Made by a program: the position numbers and the translations under genes. Source: Diphasiastrum complanatum (lineage: Eukaryota > Streptophyta > Lycopodiopsida > Lycopodiales > Lycopodiaceae). From it: a stretch of 64,000 nucleotides of DNA. The notes below the pieces were generated by a model. That model was not told the origin of the DNA. It made no database searches and was given only the letters and a program-made list of their open reading frames with translations. Position 1 is the first letter of the stretch; each line of letters begins with the position of its first letter. Below, piece by piece: positions 1 to 11,317 of this stretch. The stretch spans positions 41,830,028 through 41,894,027 of the forward strand of contig CM055097.1 in NCBI GenBank assembly GCA_029204225.1. Direction: 5' to 3'.

Positions 1-111
1 CTCAAGCTAAGAACAAGTAAAACTTAACAATCGAATTGACTATAATGATGAACTTCTCTAGTTCGATATTTGCTTTGATGTACTAGGACTAATTGATATC
101 GTCTATTTTAG

Positions 112-320
112 TTCACTATTAACTTCAATCTAGCAAAGCCAGTGATTATACCTCTAGCATTTGTGCAAAATTTTTCATTTTCATTCCCTTGCATAAGTTT
201 TGAACGTAGTCTTTTTTCATTGCCTTCTAAGTACCGTATAAATGGTGTTCCTAGCTCCAAAATTGAATGAATACAGGTATCCTTTAAAATGACTTCAATT
301 GAAGAGCCATGCAATTTCAC
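112..320 (-). CDS. possible exon of an unidentified gene
   Basis: The minus strand is open here and reads like protein: the segment SILELGTPFIRYLEGNEK is followed by a charged stretch and ends at a stop near 112. No family was recognised. It lies on the same strand as the exon-like segment at 581-799, so both may belong to one gene or pseudogene running off the left edge. A GT for a donor lies just after the residues CTNAR. The acceptor side lacks a clear pyrimidine tract. This could be chance. Confidence 0.25.
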
Positions 321-580
321 AACCTTTGCTCGTAAATTCCCAACTTTTGTTGCGATTGTTTCTTTCTAATAGAGGCAACAATATGTTGAGCTTTCTTTGT
401 TTACAAAGTTTGAAATTGTGCAAATGGAGTAGACGATATCATATAAACTTTGATTTATTCCAGTCACCACAATGTTCCTTCAACCTAAAAGTTTGATCAG
501 GATCCAATAGTCAATTTGTTTTTTCTTTGTATCATAGACAACAATAGTACCTATTGTAAAAAGAAGAATCTTAAAAGTAC

Positions 581-799
581 CTCATTGTCAATTGCCTTTG
601 TTTTAGCATGTGTTTCAAAGACTTTTTCCAATTTCTCGGTCCTTTTGGAACATCACAAATGATTGTTTGGTCTAACAAGCATAATTGGGGTGGATTCGAC
701 TTTTTCCAAATGCCTAAATTTCTCAAGCAATAATTTTTTCTCACAAAATGCATCAACAATCTTTTTGTAATCAGCTCTGTGAGACGACCAAAAGATTAT
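581..799 (-). pseudogene. exon-like segment with splice sites and one internal stop
   Basis: On the minus strand a T-rich tract ending in CTAG (RC of 800-822) precedes 219 nt (73 codons) that end at GAG followed by GTACTT, a usable donor. The reading is typical of a charged helical protein: IIFWSSHRADYKKIVDAF, then a Lys/Glu-rich part including EKLEKVFETHAKTKAIDNE. One TGA interrupts it after RPNNHL, so it is either a pseudogene or the true exon ends earlier. No family recognised. Confidence 0.33.
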
Positions 800-1084
800 C
801 TAGAAAAAAAAACAAAACCATGTAGTTGTTTGTTATGAAGTATATGTGGAAAACATGCAATAACACAAGTCATAAAAGGCATAATACCTACAATTTCATA
901 GCTCAAGTAAACTAAAAAACAAAACAAAACACAATATTTAACCTTTGACCATATTTGATACTACTTAAGACAACCAGATAATATGCTTTAACTTTCACTT
1001 TGTTACAAACTCCATTGACCGACCTGAACACATAGTATTGCCTTTGCAAGGCAAGGCCAAAAAATTTCATAACATGTAGAGTTT

Positions 1085-1090
<6 letters not shown>

Positions 1091-1135
<45 letters not shown>
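1091..1135. repeat. (GA)n microsatellite
   Basis: Uninterrupted GA dinucleotide run of about 45 bp inside otherwise A/T-rich DNA (800-1434) in which I see no gene. Confidence 0.95.
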
Positions 1136-1140
<5 letters not shown>

Positions 1141-1434
1141 TCCATATACTAGTATAAAAAAACTTTAAATTTTGCTTTTAAAAGATTATCTATCCATGCA
1201 TTTGTTTTTTTCAAAACTTTTGCTTTTCCAGTTTATCACCCAAAGTGAGTATGCTGAAGTGACAAGCGTAGAATCTCTAGCGAGAACTGAGAATGAATGA
1301 ATTAGTCCTACTGAAAAGTTAATAAATTCATAATGTCATCCTAATTCCCATGCAAATATGGCCAGTGAAAATGAAGCAAAAAAATATGGAAGTGACCGCT
1401 TGGCATGGATTGACTAAGTGCAACAACATCCACA

Positions 1435-1936
1435 AGCAGAAGAAGATGATGATGAATCAATTCGTAGAATCAAAGTCGTGGTGGCATATGAATCTGAAGA
1501 ATCACACCTCTCAATAAAAGAAGTCAACCGCAAATCAATCCTCATGAATGAACTCCAGGCCATTGGTTGAAGAATGCAATGATGAATAAATTCACGGACT
1601 AGTGCTACATGAACATGAAGAATCAGGCCTATCATTGAGAGAAGTCAACCTCAAATCAGTCTCAGTCAAAATCTCCAAGAAAAAGCCAATAATGAATCAT
1701 TTGGGAGAATCGCACATGCACTACAATGGCACATGTACCTGAAGTATCGAGCCTTTCATTTAAAGTAGTCAACCTGATCAATCCTAGCTAAAGAATGCAA
1801 CAGCAGCCACAGCGGAAGAAGATGATGATGAATCAATTCGTGCAATCAAGGTCCCGGCGGCATATGAACCTGAAGAATCACACCTCTCAATAAAAGAAGT
1901 CAACCTCAAATCAATCCTCATGGATGAACTCCAGGA
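1435..1936 (+). repeat. degenerate tandem repeat with a conserved coding frame
   Basis: Two near-identical units (about 1435-1560 and 1812-1936) flank two more diverged ones (about 1600-1660 and 1690-1780). In one plus-strand frame the good copies read EEDDDESIR followed by IK, then AYExEESHLSIKEVN and KSILMxELQ; unit three keeps HEHEESGLSLREVNLKSV. Conservation of this frame suggests descent from an internally repeated acidic protein. Stops after units 1 and 4 mean it is not one open gene now. No family recognised. Confidence 0.5.
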
Positions 1937-1969
1937 GCAGCCACCGATTGCATAGTCCACCTGTATTCA

Positions 1970-2116
1970 TCTTGTCAGTCAAATTTGAATCGTTACACCT
2001 TGGCAGGGTTTTATGTTGAATTTTTCAGGGAAGAATCTGCCTATCAAGCAGCTAATGCTTTGCATGGACGAGCATATGGGAATCAAAAAGTGTACTGGAG
2101 ATATACCATAGTATAA
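1970..2116 (+). pseudogene. possible terminal exon of an RRM/UHM-like protein
   Basis: A plus-strand frame ending at TAA 2114-2116 reads GFYVEFFREESAYQAANALH followed by GRAYGNQKV. The pattern (hydrophobic-V-E-F, AA.AL.GR, aromatic, V) resembles the RNP-1 strand and second helix of an RNA-recognition or U2AF-homology motif as in U2AF-large-subunit and SPF45-type splicing factors. The first half of the domain is not visible nearby. It directly follows the acidic repeat and could be part of the same dead gene. Confidence 0.3.
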
Positions 2117-2517
2117 TCTGGAAGAACTCAGCTCCTTCAAATTGTTGATACAAATTTTTAAGTTATCTTAGCTAACTGAATGAATTTTGCAACGTACTCT
2201 TTCACTGATACTGTGAAAGTGAATAATACTTACAACATATCCGTACAAACATGCAAATGAGAAACAAATAACCACCTTTAGTTTCTGCCTCCTCTAAAAG
2301 AAGCTTGAGAGACTTCCGCTATAGACTGTTTCTACATGCAATCATGCTGTTCAGTGCAGACTCGCCCTCCGGTCCTTCACGCTATTCAGTGCAGACTCGT
2401 CCTCCGGTCCTTCAGTATAAAAGGATGATATGCAAAATATGGTGAATCAGGATCCGCCGCTTGCAGCTTCCACTTTTATCTTAGCAACATTGGCAGTTGA
2501 ATGATAACTGTCTGGAG

Positions 2518-2540
2518 TAGCGACTGTGGTCGTATTCACT

Positions 2541-2595
<55 letters not shown>

Positions 2596-2617
2596 CGACT
2601 GTGGTCGTATTCACTAG

Positions 2618-2660
<43 letters not shown>
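2518..2660. repeat. duplicated 26-bp sequence with two (GA)n tracts
   Basis: The sequence GTAGCGACTGTGGTCGTATT followed by CACTAG occurs at about 2518-2543 and again at about 2593-2618, each time followed by a GA tract (2544-2592, and 2619-2660 with AAAG interruptions). A roughly 75-bp unit was duplicated together with its microsatellite. Confidence 0.9.
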
Positions 2661-3047
2661 ACAGTCATGCATAAAAAAGCAAATGGCTCTTTAGCAAAAC
2701 AGCCATGCATAAAAAAGAAAATGCTATTACGTCACAATAGCCATGCATAAGAAATATAATGCCTTTGTAATATGATCGTTCATGCATTCCTCACATTTCG
2801 CACGTTAGAACACATGCATGCTAATTTGGCCCTTAACAAGAGTTTAGTGCTTTAAATTTCAGGCTCCCACCACCAACATATCTTTGATGTTGACTTTTCA
2901 CCTCTCCATTGACCAACCTCACCACATAGCTTGGTCAATGGAGTTTAAAAGAAAGTCAACATTGAAGGCTAATTAGTGATGGCTTGGTGGTTGAGGGCTA
3001 AAGTATCATGCATTTTTTGCCATTTAAAATTTTAGGAAGACATGAAC
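2661..3047. other. no gene seen; short dispersed motif
   Basis: A/T-rich DNA. The phrase GCATAAAAAAG with flanking CATGCATA recurs three times between 2665 and 2755, and GTTGACTTT/AAAGTCAAC occur as an inverted pair near 2890 and 2950. I see no coding frame. Confidence 0.5.
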
Positions 3048-3134
3048 AGAGTGTATGATTGGACATTGTCATGCAAAGAGTGTATGATTGGACATTGTCA
3101 TGCAAAGAGTGTATGATTAGACATTGTCATGCAA
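3048..3134. repeat. 29-bp tandem repeat, three copies
   Basis: The unit AGAGTGTATGATTGGACATT plus GTCATGCAA starts at 3048, 3077 and 3106. The third copy has one change (TTGGAC to TTAGAC). A partial fourth copy with inverted wording follows to about 3160. Confidence 0.93.
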
Positions 3135-3329
3135 CCAATGCATGATTGTCATGATTGGTATCTCCACCTTGTTGCTTAATTCTTGTCTTATTTTGTTTCA
3201 AAGTATCAAGAATTTGGTCACCAATGATCATTCCTCACCAAAGGAAACAAAAAAATGTCGTTCTTGGCAAGATTTGATACATGTTTTATAAGATTGAACT
3301 ACAAGTAAATGTCTCCCTGGGGTTTCCTC

Positions 3330-3545
3330 TATGATAGTTCATCGAATTCATCTTTTCTCAAATTCAGCAAAAACTTGGAAGCTCTTTACAACATCGCGAG
3401 CAAAGAAGATAAAGAGATGATCATAATGGAAGGATGTGTGATATTGTTGTTTGAAGTTTTGACTATTATGATGAAGCTAAATAATGATAATATTGCGGTG
3501 CTGGAGGCTGCACTGCAAGGAGCGCTCGAGTTACATCGTTGCCAA
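3330..3545 (+). pseudogene. weak armadillo-repeat-like fragment
   Basis: Within a 159-codon plus-strand frame (3309-3788) the first third reads NLEALYNIASKEDKEMIIME, then GCVILLFEVL and VLEAALQGALELHRC. The spacing of A-L-N-hydrophobic, E-G-hydrophobic and AAL..AL.. is reminiscent of an ARM/HEAT helix pair. The remaining two thirds are low-complexity Phe/His/Cys and include a repeated phrase at 3560-3640, so only this part is credible, and only weakly. Confidence 0.2.
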
Positions 3546-3789
3546 GATTTCTTTTGTGTTTTCTTTGCACATGCATTTGTTGTGTATAGATGTGCATGGC
3601 ATGTTTTTTCTCTACACATGCCTTTGTTATGTATAGATTTGCTACGAAATTCCCACCAACAATCCTATAGTAAGAGGATTTTGCATTCTCTCAACTATTT
3701 TTTATGTCTTTTTTTCCCAAACATTGCTTCGCCTATGCTCCTAGTCGTTGCCCAATACACCTTCATTTCTTTTTCTAGATCTGACTAGT

Positions 3790-4317
3790 TTGATTTTCTT
3801 CCATGACCCAATTGTTGATCAGAATAATATGGATGGAGAGAAGAATAATATGATTGAAGCAAGGGAGGTCTGCTCAACCCAAAAGATGGATGATCTGTCT
3901 AGAAGTCAATCTTTCATCTATAGTTTCTAATGCTCATGGTCAAAAAGAAATGATTGACAAATTTAAATAATCAATTGCAGGTCATAAACGTGATTGGAGA
4001 ATTGGGCAGTCCAAGAGGGCAGAATAGACTTTGTTGAAACTCCTACAAACTACCTCAACCACGATTTTCAGAAATGGGCCATGTCCATTTTACTACATGA
4101 ACAATTCCTCATCACTGCAAGAAATGTCAATAATCTACCACCTTGAAGACTTGAACTTGTAGAGCATGGAGGTAGGATGCTCAACTTGAAGGAATAATGA
4201 ACACAGGGTGAACATTGGATGATAGTTAATGCATGGTAGAGTCTGTAAGTTAGTTGTTGTCTTGATCCATTGGGTGAGTGCGTCGTGAAGGGTTGCCATG
4301 ACGGACTGTTACTATAC

Positions 4318-4318
<1 letters not shown>
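3790..4318. other. no supported gene
   Basis: Short open frames only. A small stretch at 3980-4020 reads GHKRDWRIGQSKRAE after a possible acceptor (TTGCAG), but nothing flanks it to support an exon. Confidence 0.4.
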
Positions 4319-4381
<63 letters not shown>

Positions 4382-4382
4382 G

Positions 4383-4421
<39 letters not shown>
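4319..4421. repeat. compound (AT)n-(CA)n microsatellite
   Basis: About 60 bp of AT dinucleotides (4319-4378), a short spacer, then about 37 bp of CA (4385-4421). Apparent open frames across it are artefacts of the repeat. Confidence 0.95.
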
Positions 4422-4423
<2 letters not shown>

Positions 4424-4974
4424 AGGGTATGCTCATGGTTCACGGGTAGCTGACGATCTGGGTGGCGGCTTGTGATCGAGAGTGGGGGATTGATGATCTA
4501 CTTAGCCATCCTCCACCTCCCCGTGGTCTGTGGCACAAAATTCTTTTCATTTTCAATTTTTTTTGCGAGACGACGCATTGTGCGTGCCCCTCCATGTTGC
4601 CGAGAGAGTGAAAAATGTAATGGGGGGTTGTGCCAAGGCCCACCTCCCTCCCCCCTAAAAAATGGGGGGAGACAAGGCTGGGGGAATGTAGCTCTCTCCC
4701 CCACCCTAAAAAAAAGAATGTGTGCGGAGGCTAAATTTCTCCCTTCCTTCCCCCCCACTCTCACCCACCCTTTTCCAAAAAAAAAAAAATTGTGGGGCTC
4801 AGGGATGGGGCCCTTTATTTTTCTGAGGCGAGGAGAGGGAGTGCAAAAGAAATAAAGAGCTTATTTAAGAAAACAACTCTCCCCCCCAAATCAGAGATCG
4901 AATGTGGCCGAAGATTGCCATTGTGGCCTGTCATGTAAACCATGCAAGTTTGGGGTTTGCCATGTGGCAAGCCA
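4422..4974. other. G/C-run-rich spacer left of Copia-A
   Basis: Runs of G, C and A (4620-4890) give skewed composition and meaningless open frames on both strands. The last 80 bp carry TTGCCATGTGGCAAGCC, the same palindrome-bearing sequence found right of the Copia-A insertion at 10090-10190, showing that the element split one repetitive locus. Confidence 0.6.
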
Positions 4975-4979
4975 CATAG

Positions 4980-5797
4980 TGTCAGAAATGGTGAACTCCT
5001 GCAACTTTGTCGCAGCACAAACAAGACACGAAGGTCGAATGAGAATGATTCGCGACAGTCGAACGAGAACGATTAGCAACCGTCAACGTGTCTTTGACTC
5101 AAAGCACAAATGATTCGCGAATCGAAAACACACCTCTAGGACCGCAAACCGCAAAAGGGACGCAAAACGAAAACTACGAAAAGAAATGAAAAGAATGAAA
5201 GCAAACGAGAGATTACGAATCGGACGAAGAAAAATCTTTCGCGCTGTCAGCTGGCAGCTCAACGAGCTTCACGCCCAGCTGAAACGAGTAGCAATGACGG
5301 AGACTAACTAACTAGTTGATTAGCGTTAACTAGTCATGTGATTCGACGTTTAGCTATCTTGTAGACTCCACATAGTGGAGGTATAAACGATCATCTCTGG
5401 ATCATAACAAAAAGTAGTGAATACAGAGATCTGTAAGAGACAGAGAGAGATGTAGCGAATAGAGTAAGAAAGTAAAGACACCATAGCTATGCATGAAAGT
5501 CTGCCAACGAGCAGAACACAGCGAAAGAGTAGAATGTCATTCCGCCAACGAGCGAGACACTGACGAATTCACTCTAAATTTAAAATTGATAATACAGTCA
5601 CTCTATTTTCATACAGCTCGTCTTGTGCTGCGTGTCATGATTGCTAGAATAGAATGTGTTCTGTGATGCGTAGTCGAGTGTCTGGTATTCTGTAAGGGCT
5701 TCCGCACAAAAGAAAATTAAAAGACAGAAAATTGTTCGCGATAAAGAAGATGAAGAGGACGAACACAAATTAGTCCTACCCACGTGCTCCCGCGACA
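4980..5797 (+). repeat. Copia-A 5' LTR
   Basis: It begins TGTCAGAAAT and ends GCGACA, giving the TGTC...GACA inverted ends. Length is 818 bp. Its right 385 bp (5413-5797) match the 3' LTR remnant at 9641-10025 without net length change; I count about 21 mismatches by eye (about 5%). Related LTRs occur at 12554-13026 and 48447-49168. Confidence 0.92.
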
Positions 5798-5810
5798 TGG
5801 TATCAGAGCC
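5798..5810 (+). other. Copia-A primer-binding site
   Basis: TGGTATCAGAGCC directly follows the LTR end. It is complementary to the 3' end of plant initiator Met-tRNA, the usual copia primer. Confidence 0.93.
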
Positions 5811-5862
5811 AATAGGTTGTCACTACTGATATCCCAGCAGTGATTCTTCCAGACAACATAAT

Positions 5863-6717
5863 ATGGCTACGACAATCCAGACCAGAGTAGCAATCAGTCT
5901 CGATGGCGCAAATTACAGAATCTGGAAATCCAAAATCAAAACACTCCTGAAGGGCGAAGGCATCTGGTCGGTGACCGAGCTCTCAGAGGTGCAGCCTCCA
6001 AAGGGAGACCCGAGGAGAGCTGAATGGATCAGAAAGGATGAGCGCACAATGGCGATCATCGTTTCGTCCATAAATGAAGATCTACTCATGCATATTGAAG
6101 GCGGCAAAAGCAGCCATGCAGCATGGGAAAGATTAAAGCATAAGTATGAAGTGAGGACTGCAACTTCAGTGATGCACCTTCACAATCAACTACAATCAAT
6201 ACGTTGGGATGGCAACCAGTTGGATCAGCACGTTGAGAAGATCAGAATGATCTTCGCTCAACTCGCTGCATCAGGACAGGAGCACCAGGTCCCAGCACCA
6301 CAACAACTAATGTACTTCATGAAATCTCTACCGACGTCCTATCAGCCGCTGAGAATGCTCATACTGAGTCTACCAGATATGACATTCGACAAAGCAGTCA
6401 GTCTTGTCGCTGATGAGAGACTGATGAGAGATGAAGGAGTGGGAAGCAGTGATCAAGAGAAGGCTCTCTTCACGAAAGGAAAGAAGAAGAACAAAAACAA
6501 GCCAAGATTTGAGAAGACAAAGTCCTCGAATCAACAATCTTCTTTCTGCAATCACTGCCACAAACCAAGCCATACGGCCAACAAATGCTGGTTCAATCCA
6601 GCAATACCTTGCATGCACTGCAAGAAGAAAGAAAATTCTGCATACGACTACAGATTCGACCCAAAAAGAAAAAACAAAGTTGAAAAGCAAACGTTGCAGA
6701 ATCATCTAAAGATGTAG
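5863..6717 (+). CDS. Copia-A gag polyprotein
   Basis: A 284-codon frame starting 53 bp after the primer-binding site. The N-terminal part (residues about 10-180) is the copia Gag/UBN2-type capsid domain (SLDGANYRIWKSKIKTLLKG near the start, later a SYQPLR stretch). It is followed by a Lys-rich linker and one CX2CX4HX4C zinc knuckle (CNHCHKPSHTANKC, 6547-6588) that packages RNA. A second knuckle starts at CMHC but has lost its His/Cys. The TAG at 6715-6717 separates it from protease, as a frameshift or stop would in a decayed single-ORF copia. This frame itself is intact. Confidence 0.88.
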   Translation: MATTIQTRVAISLDGANYRIWKSKIKTLLKGEGIWSVTELSEVQPPKGDPRRAEWIRKDERTMAIIVSSINEDLLMHIEGGKSSHAAWERLKHKYEVRTATSVMHLHNQLQSIRWDGNQLDQHVEKIRMIFAQLAASGQEHQVPAPQQLMYFMKSLPTSYQPLRMLILSLPDMTFDKAVSLVADERLMRDEGVGSSDQEKALFTKGKKKNKNKPRFEKTKSSNQQSSFCNHCHKPSHTANKCWFNPAIPCMHCKKKENSAYDYRFDPKRKNKVEKQTLQNHLKM

Positions 6718-9640
6718 AAAGAGGTGACGAAGCTTTCACGATACTCGACGAAGCTTTGACAAGCTACTCCAAACATGACTACGATGTGGTCATCGATTCA
6801 TGAGCAACATCTCACATAACCTACAACAAGAGGATTTTGATCAACTTTCGTGAACTCGAAAACGACAGAGCGGTGATTCTAGGTGATGGAAGCAGACACG
6901 ATGTCAAGGGCATCGGCTCTCTACAACTACGAACACTGTCAGGCCAAGCAGAGCTGCCAGGAGCACTCTATGTGCCCTCACTCAGAAAAGATCTGCTGTA
7001 TGTCTCCAAGATGGCAGATCTAGGCATTCGAGTTTTGTTCGACGGCACCACTTGTCGTATGATCGAGAGAACGACAAACAAGTTGCTGACTGTCGGATGC
7101 AGACTCGGAAGGAAACCTCTACCAGGCCAAAATAATCAGCAATTCTGATAGCATATTAAATGCTTCTGAAAACGAAGATCACCTCTGGAATAGGAGAATG
7201 TATCATCTGAACATGCGGAGCCTGTACGACATGAGTACAAAGGACATTGTCACAGGTCTCAAAATATCAAGGCCCGAGACTGAGTTCTACGAAGCTTGTC
7301 AGAAAGGCAAGCAACATCGGAATCCATTCACACACGAAGGAAGAAAGAGCCAAGGAAGTTCTTGAGCTTGTCCACTCTAATGTGTGTGGACCGATGAAAA
7401 TAGATTTGCTCTCAAGTTCACGATATTTTCTAACGTTCATAGATGATTACAACTGAATGACCATGATCTACTACTTGAAGAAGAAATCCGAAGTATTTGA
7501 TTCTTTCAAGAAGTTCGTGGCATTCGCAGAGTGACACACCTCAAAAAGGATACAGATCCTTAGATCTGACAATGGAGGTGAATACAAAAGCATAGAATTT
7601 TCAAGATTTTGTGAAGAACAGGGGATTGAATACCAGTTCACTCCTGCATACACACCAGAATACAACGGTGTGGCAGAAAGAAAAAACAGAATGATAGTCG
7701 AAGGAGCCAGATGCATGATAGCACAAGCTCAATTGCCAGGCCAATTCTGGGCCGAAGCAATAGTTGCAACTGTACACTTGTACAATAGATCTACAATGAT
7801 AGCGCTGGAGAATAAAACACCATACGATATGTGGACAGGCAGAAAGCCCGATCTGTCATACGCACGAGTGTTTGGATGTGCAGCATACAAGCACATTCCA
7901 AAGGAAAAGAGAAGCAAGCTCGACGACAAATCCGAGCAAACAATCATGGTCGGCTACTCGAACGGAACACATGTGTACAGACTCTACGATCCAACCACAA
8001 AGAAGGTTGTTTCGAGCAGAGATGTGAAGTTTGACGAGTCCAAATTCCCTGGACTGAAAGACGAAAGAGGCCATGAGATCTTCACACTGCTGCCTATTCA
8101 AGAGGGAGATCGAGGATAGTCATCAAATCAGAATGCAGGACCCCAAACTCCAGAGCAGCAGGAAACAGAGATTCGACCCCACGAACAAGAAATGTTCGAG
8201 CAGCGACGAAATGAACCTTGAAGGTCAACAAGACAAAGAAGACCTCTAGACCGCTATTCTGACAATCTTCAATTGAGCGAAGACACGTAGTTCGAGTATT
8301 GCAGCTTCATAGAAGAGCCAGCAACATACCAAGAAGCTATCCAGAGTCCAGAGGGAGAATTCTGGAAACAGGCAATGTCAGAAGAAATCGAGTTGATGAA
8401 GCGAAACGAGGCATGGACATTAGAGCCACTTTCAAAAAATAGAAAAGTAGTAGACTGCAAATGGGTGTACAAGAAGAAGCTGAAATCAGATGGCACCATT
8501 GGCCGCTACAAAGCAAGGCTTGTCGCGAAGGGCTACATGCAGAGATATGGTGTCGACTATTTCGACACATATTCGCCCATGGTCAAGATGACAAGCATAA
8601 GGTTGCTCCTTGCATACGCCACACAGTACAATCTAGAAATTCACCAGATTGACGTGAAAACAGCCTTTCTCCACGGAGATCTAGAGGAGAAAATTTTCAT
8701 GAAGCAACTTGAAGGCTATGAAGACCCCGACAACAGACAATATGTCTGTCGATTGTAGAGATGCATCTATGGTCTAAAATAGGCATCACGAGCCTGGTAC
8801 AAAAAGCTTGATGGTCTTCTGAAGTCTCTAGACTTCAATCCTACTCAACGAGACTGTAATGTCTACATCAAAAGAGTAGGAAAAGATTTTGTGATACTGA
8901 CCATTTTCGTGGATGATTCACTGATGATAGAAAATTCCTTGATGTTGATCAAAGACACGAAGAGTCAGATTTCTGAAAACTACAAAATCACATATCTTGG
9001 AGAAGCAACAAAATGCCTAGGGCTGGAGACCAGAAGAGATTGAACAAATGGCAAAATGCACTTGAGTCAGTCAGAATACGCCAAAAAAGTGCTGAAGCAG
9101 TACCACATGATGGACTGTGAAGAGAAAGCCACACCAAGGATAGCTGGAGCCAAGCTCACAAAACAGGATTGCCCAAAAATAGAAGAGGAAGAACAGAAGA
9201 TGGCAAGTATATCCTACCAGAACTTAATTGGTAGTCTGATGTACTTAACAATTTGTACCAGACCTGATCTAGCCTTCTCTGTCTATGCATTGAGCCAATT
9301 CTATTCCAATCCTGGTCTAGCACATTGGAAAATGGCCAAACAAATTCTACAGTATCTGAAGGGTACCCAGAATGTTGGATTAACCTACAAAGCTAGAAAC
9401 GAAGAGAAAGGATTCAAGCTGCATCATTACAGTGATGCAAGCTACGTGAGCTGCAAAGATGATAGCAAGTCCATTACTGGAGGATGTACGATAGCGTGCG
9501 GAGCTGCAATCAATTTGATATGCAAAAAAGCAAACCTTGGTAGCTCAATCCTCTTGTGAAGCTGAGTATGTCGCAGCCTCAAAAGTGGCGAATGAGGTAG
9601 TGTGGCTGCAAATGATGTTGGAGGCAATGTGGATACCACA
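6718..9640 (+). pseudogene. Copia-A pol remnant (protease, integrase, RT, RNase H)
   Basis: Protease is broken at its active site: in the D-S-G triad the Gly codon is TGA (6801-6803). The GAG-pre-integrase region follows (HLWNRRMYHLNMRSLYDM, about 7180). In integrase the first catalytic Asp is Asn (HSNVCGP, about 7373), the second is kept (RSDNGGEY, about 7565) and the Glu is kept (YNGVAERKNR). Reverse transcriptase runs from about 8375 (WVYKKKLKSDG, DVKTAFLHGDL) to the FVDDS box near 8913, with stops after VCRL and within LK*AS. RNase H carries YSDAS near 9430 and stops abruptly at the deletion junction near 9640. At least four stops and one frameshift. Confidence 0.9.
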
Positions 9641-10025
9641 AGTAGTGAATACAGAGATCTGTAAGAGACAGAGAGAGACGTAGCAAATAGAGTAAGAAAG
9701 TAAAGACACCATAGCTGTGCATGAAAGTCAGCCAACAAGCAGAACACAACGAAAGAGTAGAATGTCATTCCGCCAACGAGCGAGACATTGACGAATTCAC
9801 TCTCAATTAAAAATTGATAATACAGTCACTCTATTTTCGTACATCTCATCTTGTGCTGTGTGTCATGATTGCTAGAATAGAATGTGTTCTGTGATGCGTA
9901 GTCGAGTGTCTAGTATCCTGTAAGGGCTTCCGCACAAAAGAAAATTAAAAGACAGAAAATTGTTCGCGATAAAGAAGACGAAGAGGACGAACACAAATCA
10001 GTCCCACCCACGCGCTCCCATGACA
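9641..10025 (+). repeat. Copia-A truncated 3' LTR
   Basis: Right 385 bp of the LTR, ending CCATGACA, then the CATAG duplication. The left 433 bp, the polypurine tract and the C-terminal RNase H are absent. The junction reads CCACAAGTAGTG; the intact relative has CCACAAG at the RNase H side and the 5' LTR has AAGTAGTG, so about 3 bp (AAG) are shared. That points to a deletion by microhomology after insertion. Confidence 0.9.
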
Positions 10026-10030
10026 CATAG

Positions 10031-11317
<1,287 letters not shown>

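Larger units (their letters stand above)
4975..10030 (+). mobile_element. Copia-A LTR retrotransposon with target-site duplication
   Basis: A Ty1/copia element bounded by a perfect 5-bp duplication CATAG (4975-4979 and 10026-10030). Its ends are TGTC at 4980 and GACA at 10025. Order inside is 5' LTR, initiator-Met-tRNA primer-binding site, gag with zinc knuckle, protease, integrase, reverse transcriptase, RNase H: the copia order. The RNase H end, polypurine tract and left half of the 3' LTR are missing: sequence passes directly from RNase H (about 9640) into mid-LTR. Several stops make it non-autonomous. Confidence 0.95.

Noticed and set aside
2447-2750. Open frames of Leu-Ser or Arg-Glu repeats
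   Set aside because: Translations of the GA/CT microsatellite; the same holds for frames over 10096-10466, 21082-21400, 30629-30935 and 60444-60721.
4472-4855. 127-codon plus-strand frame
   Set aside because: Runs through homopolymer-rich DNA; no domain, and the opposite strand is equally open.
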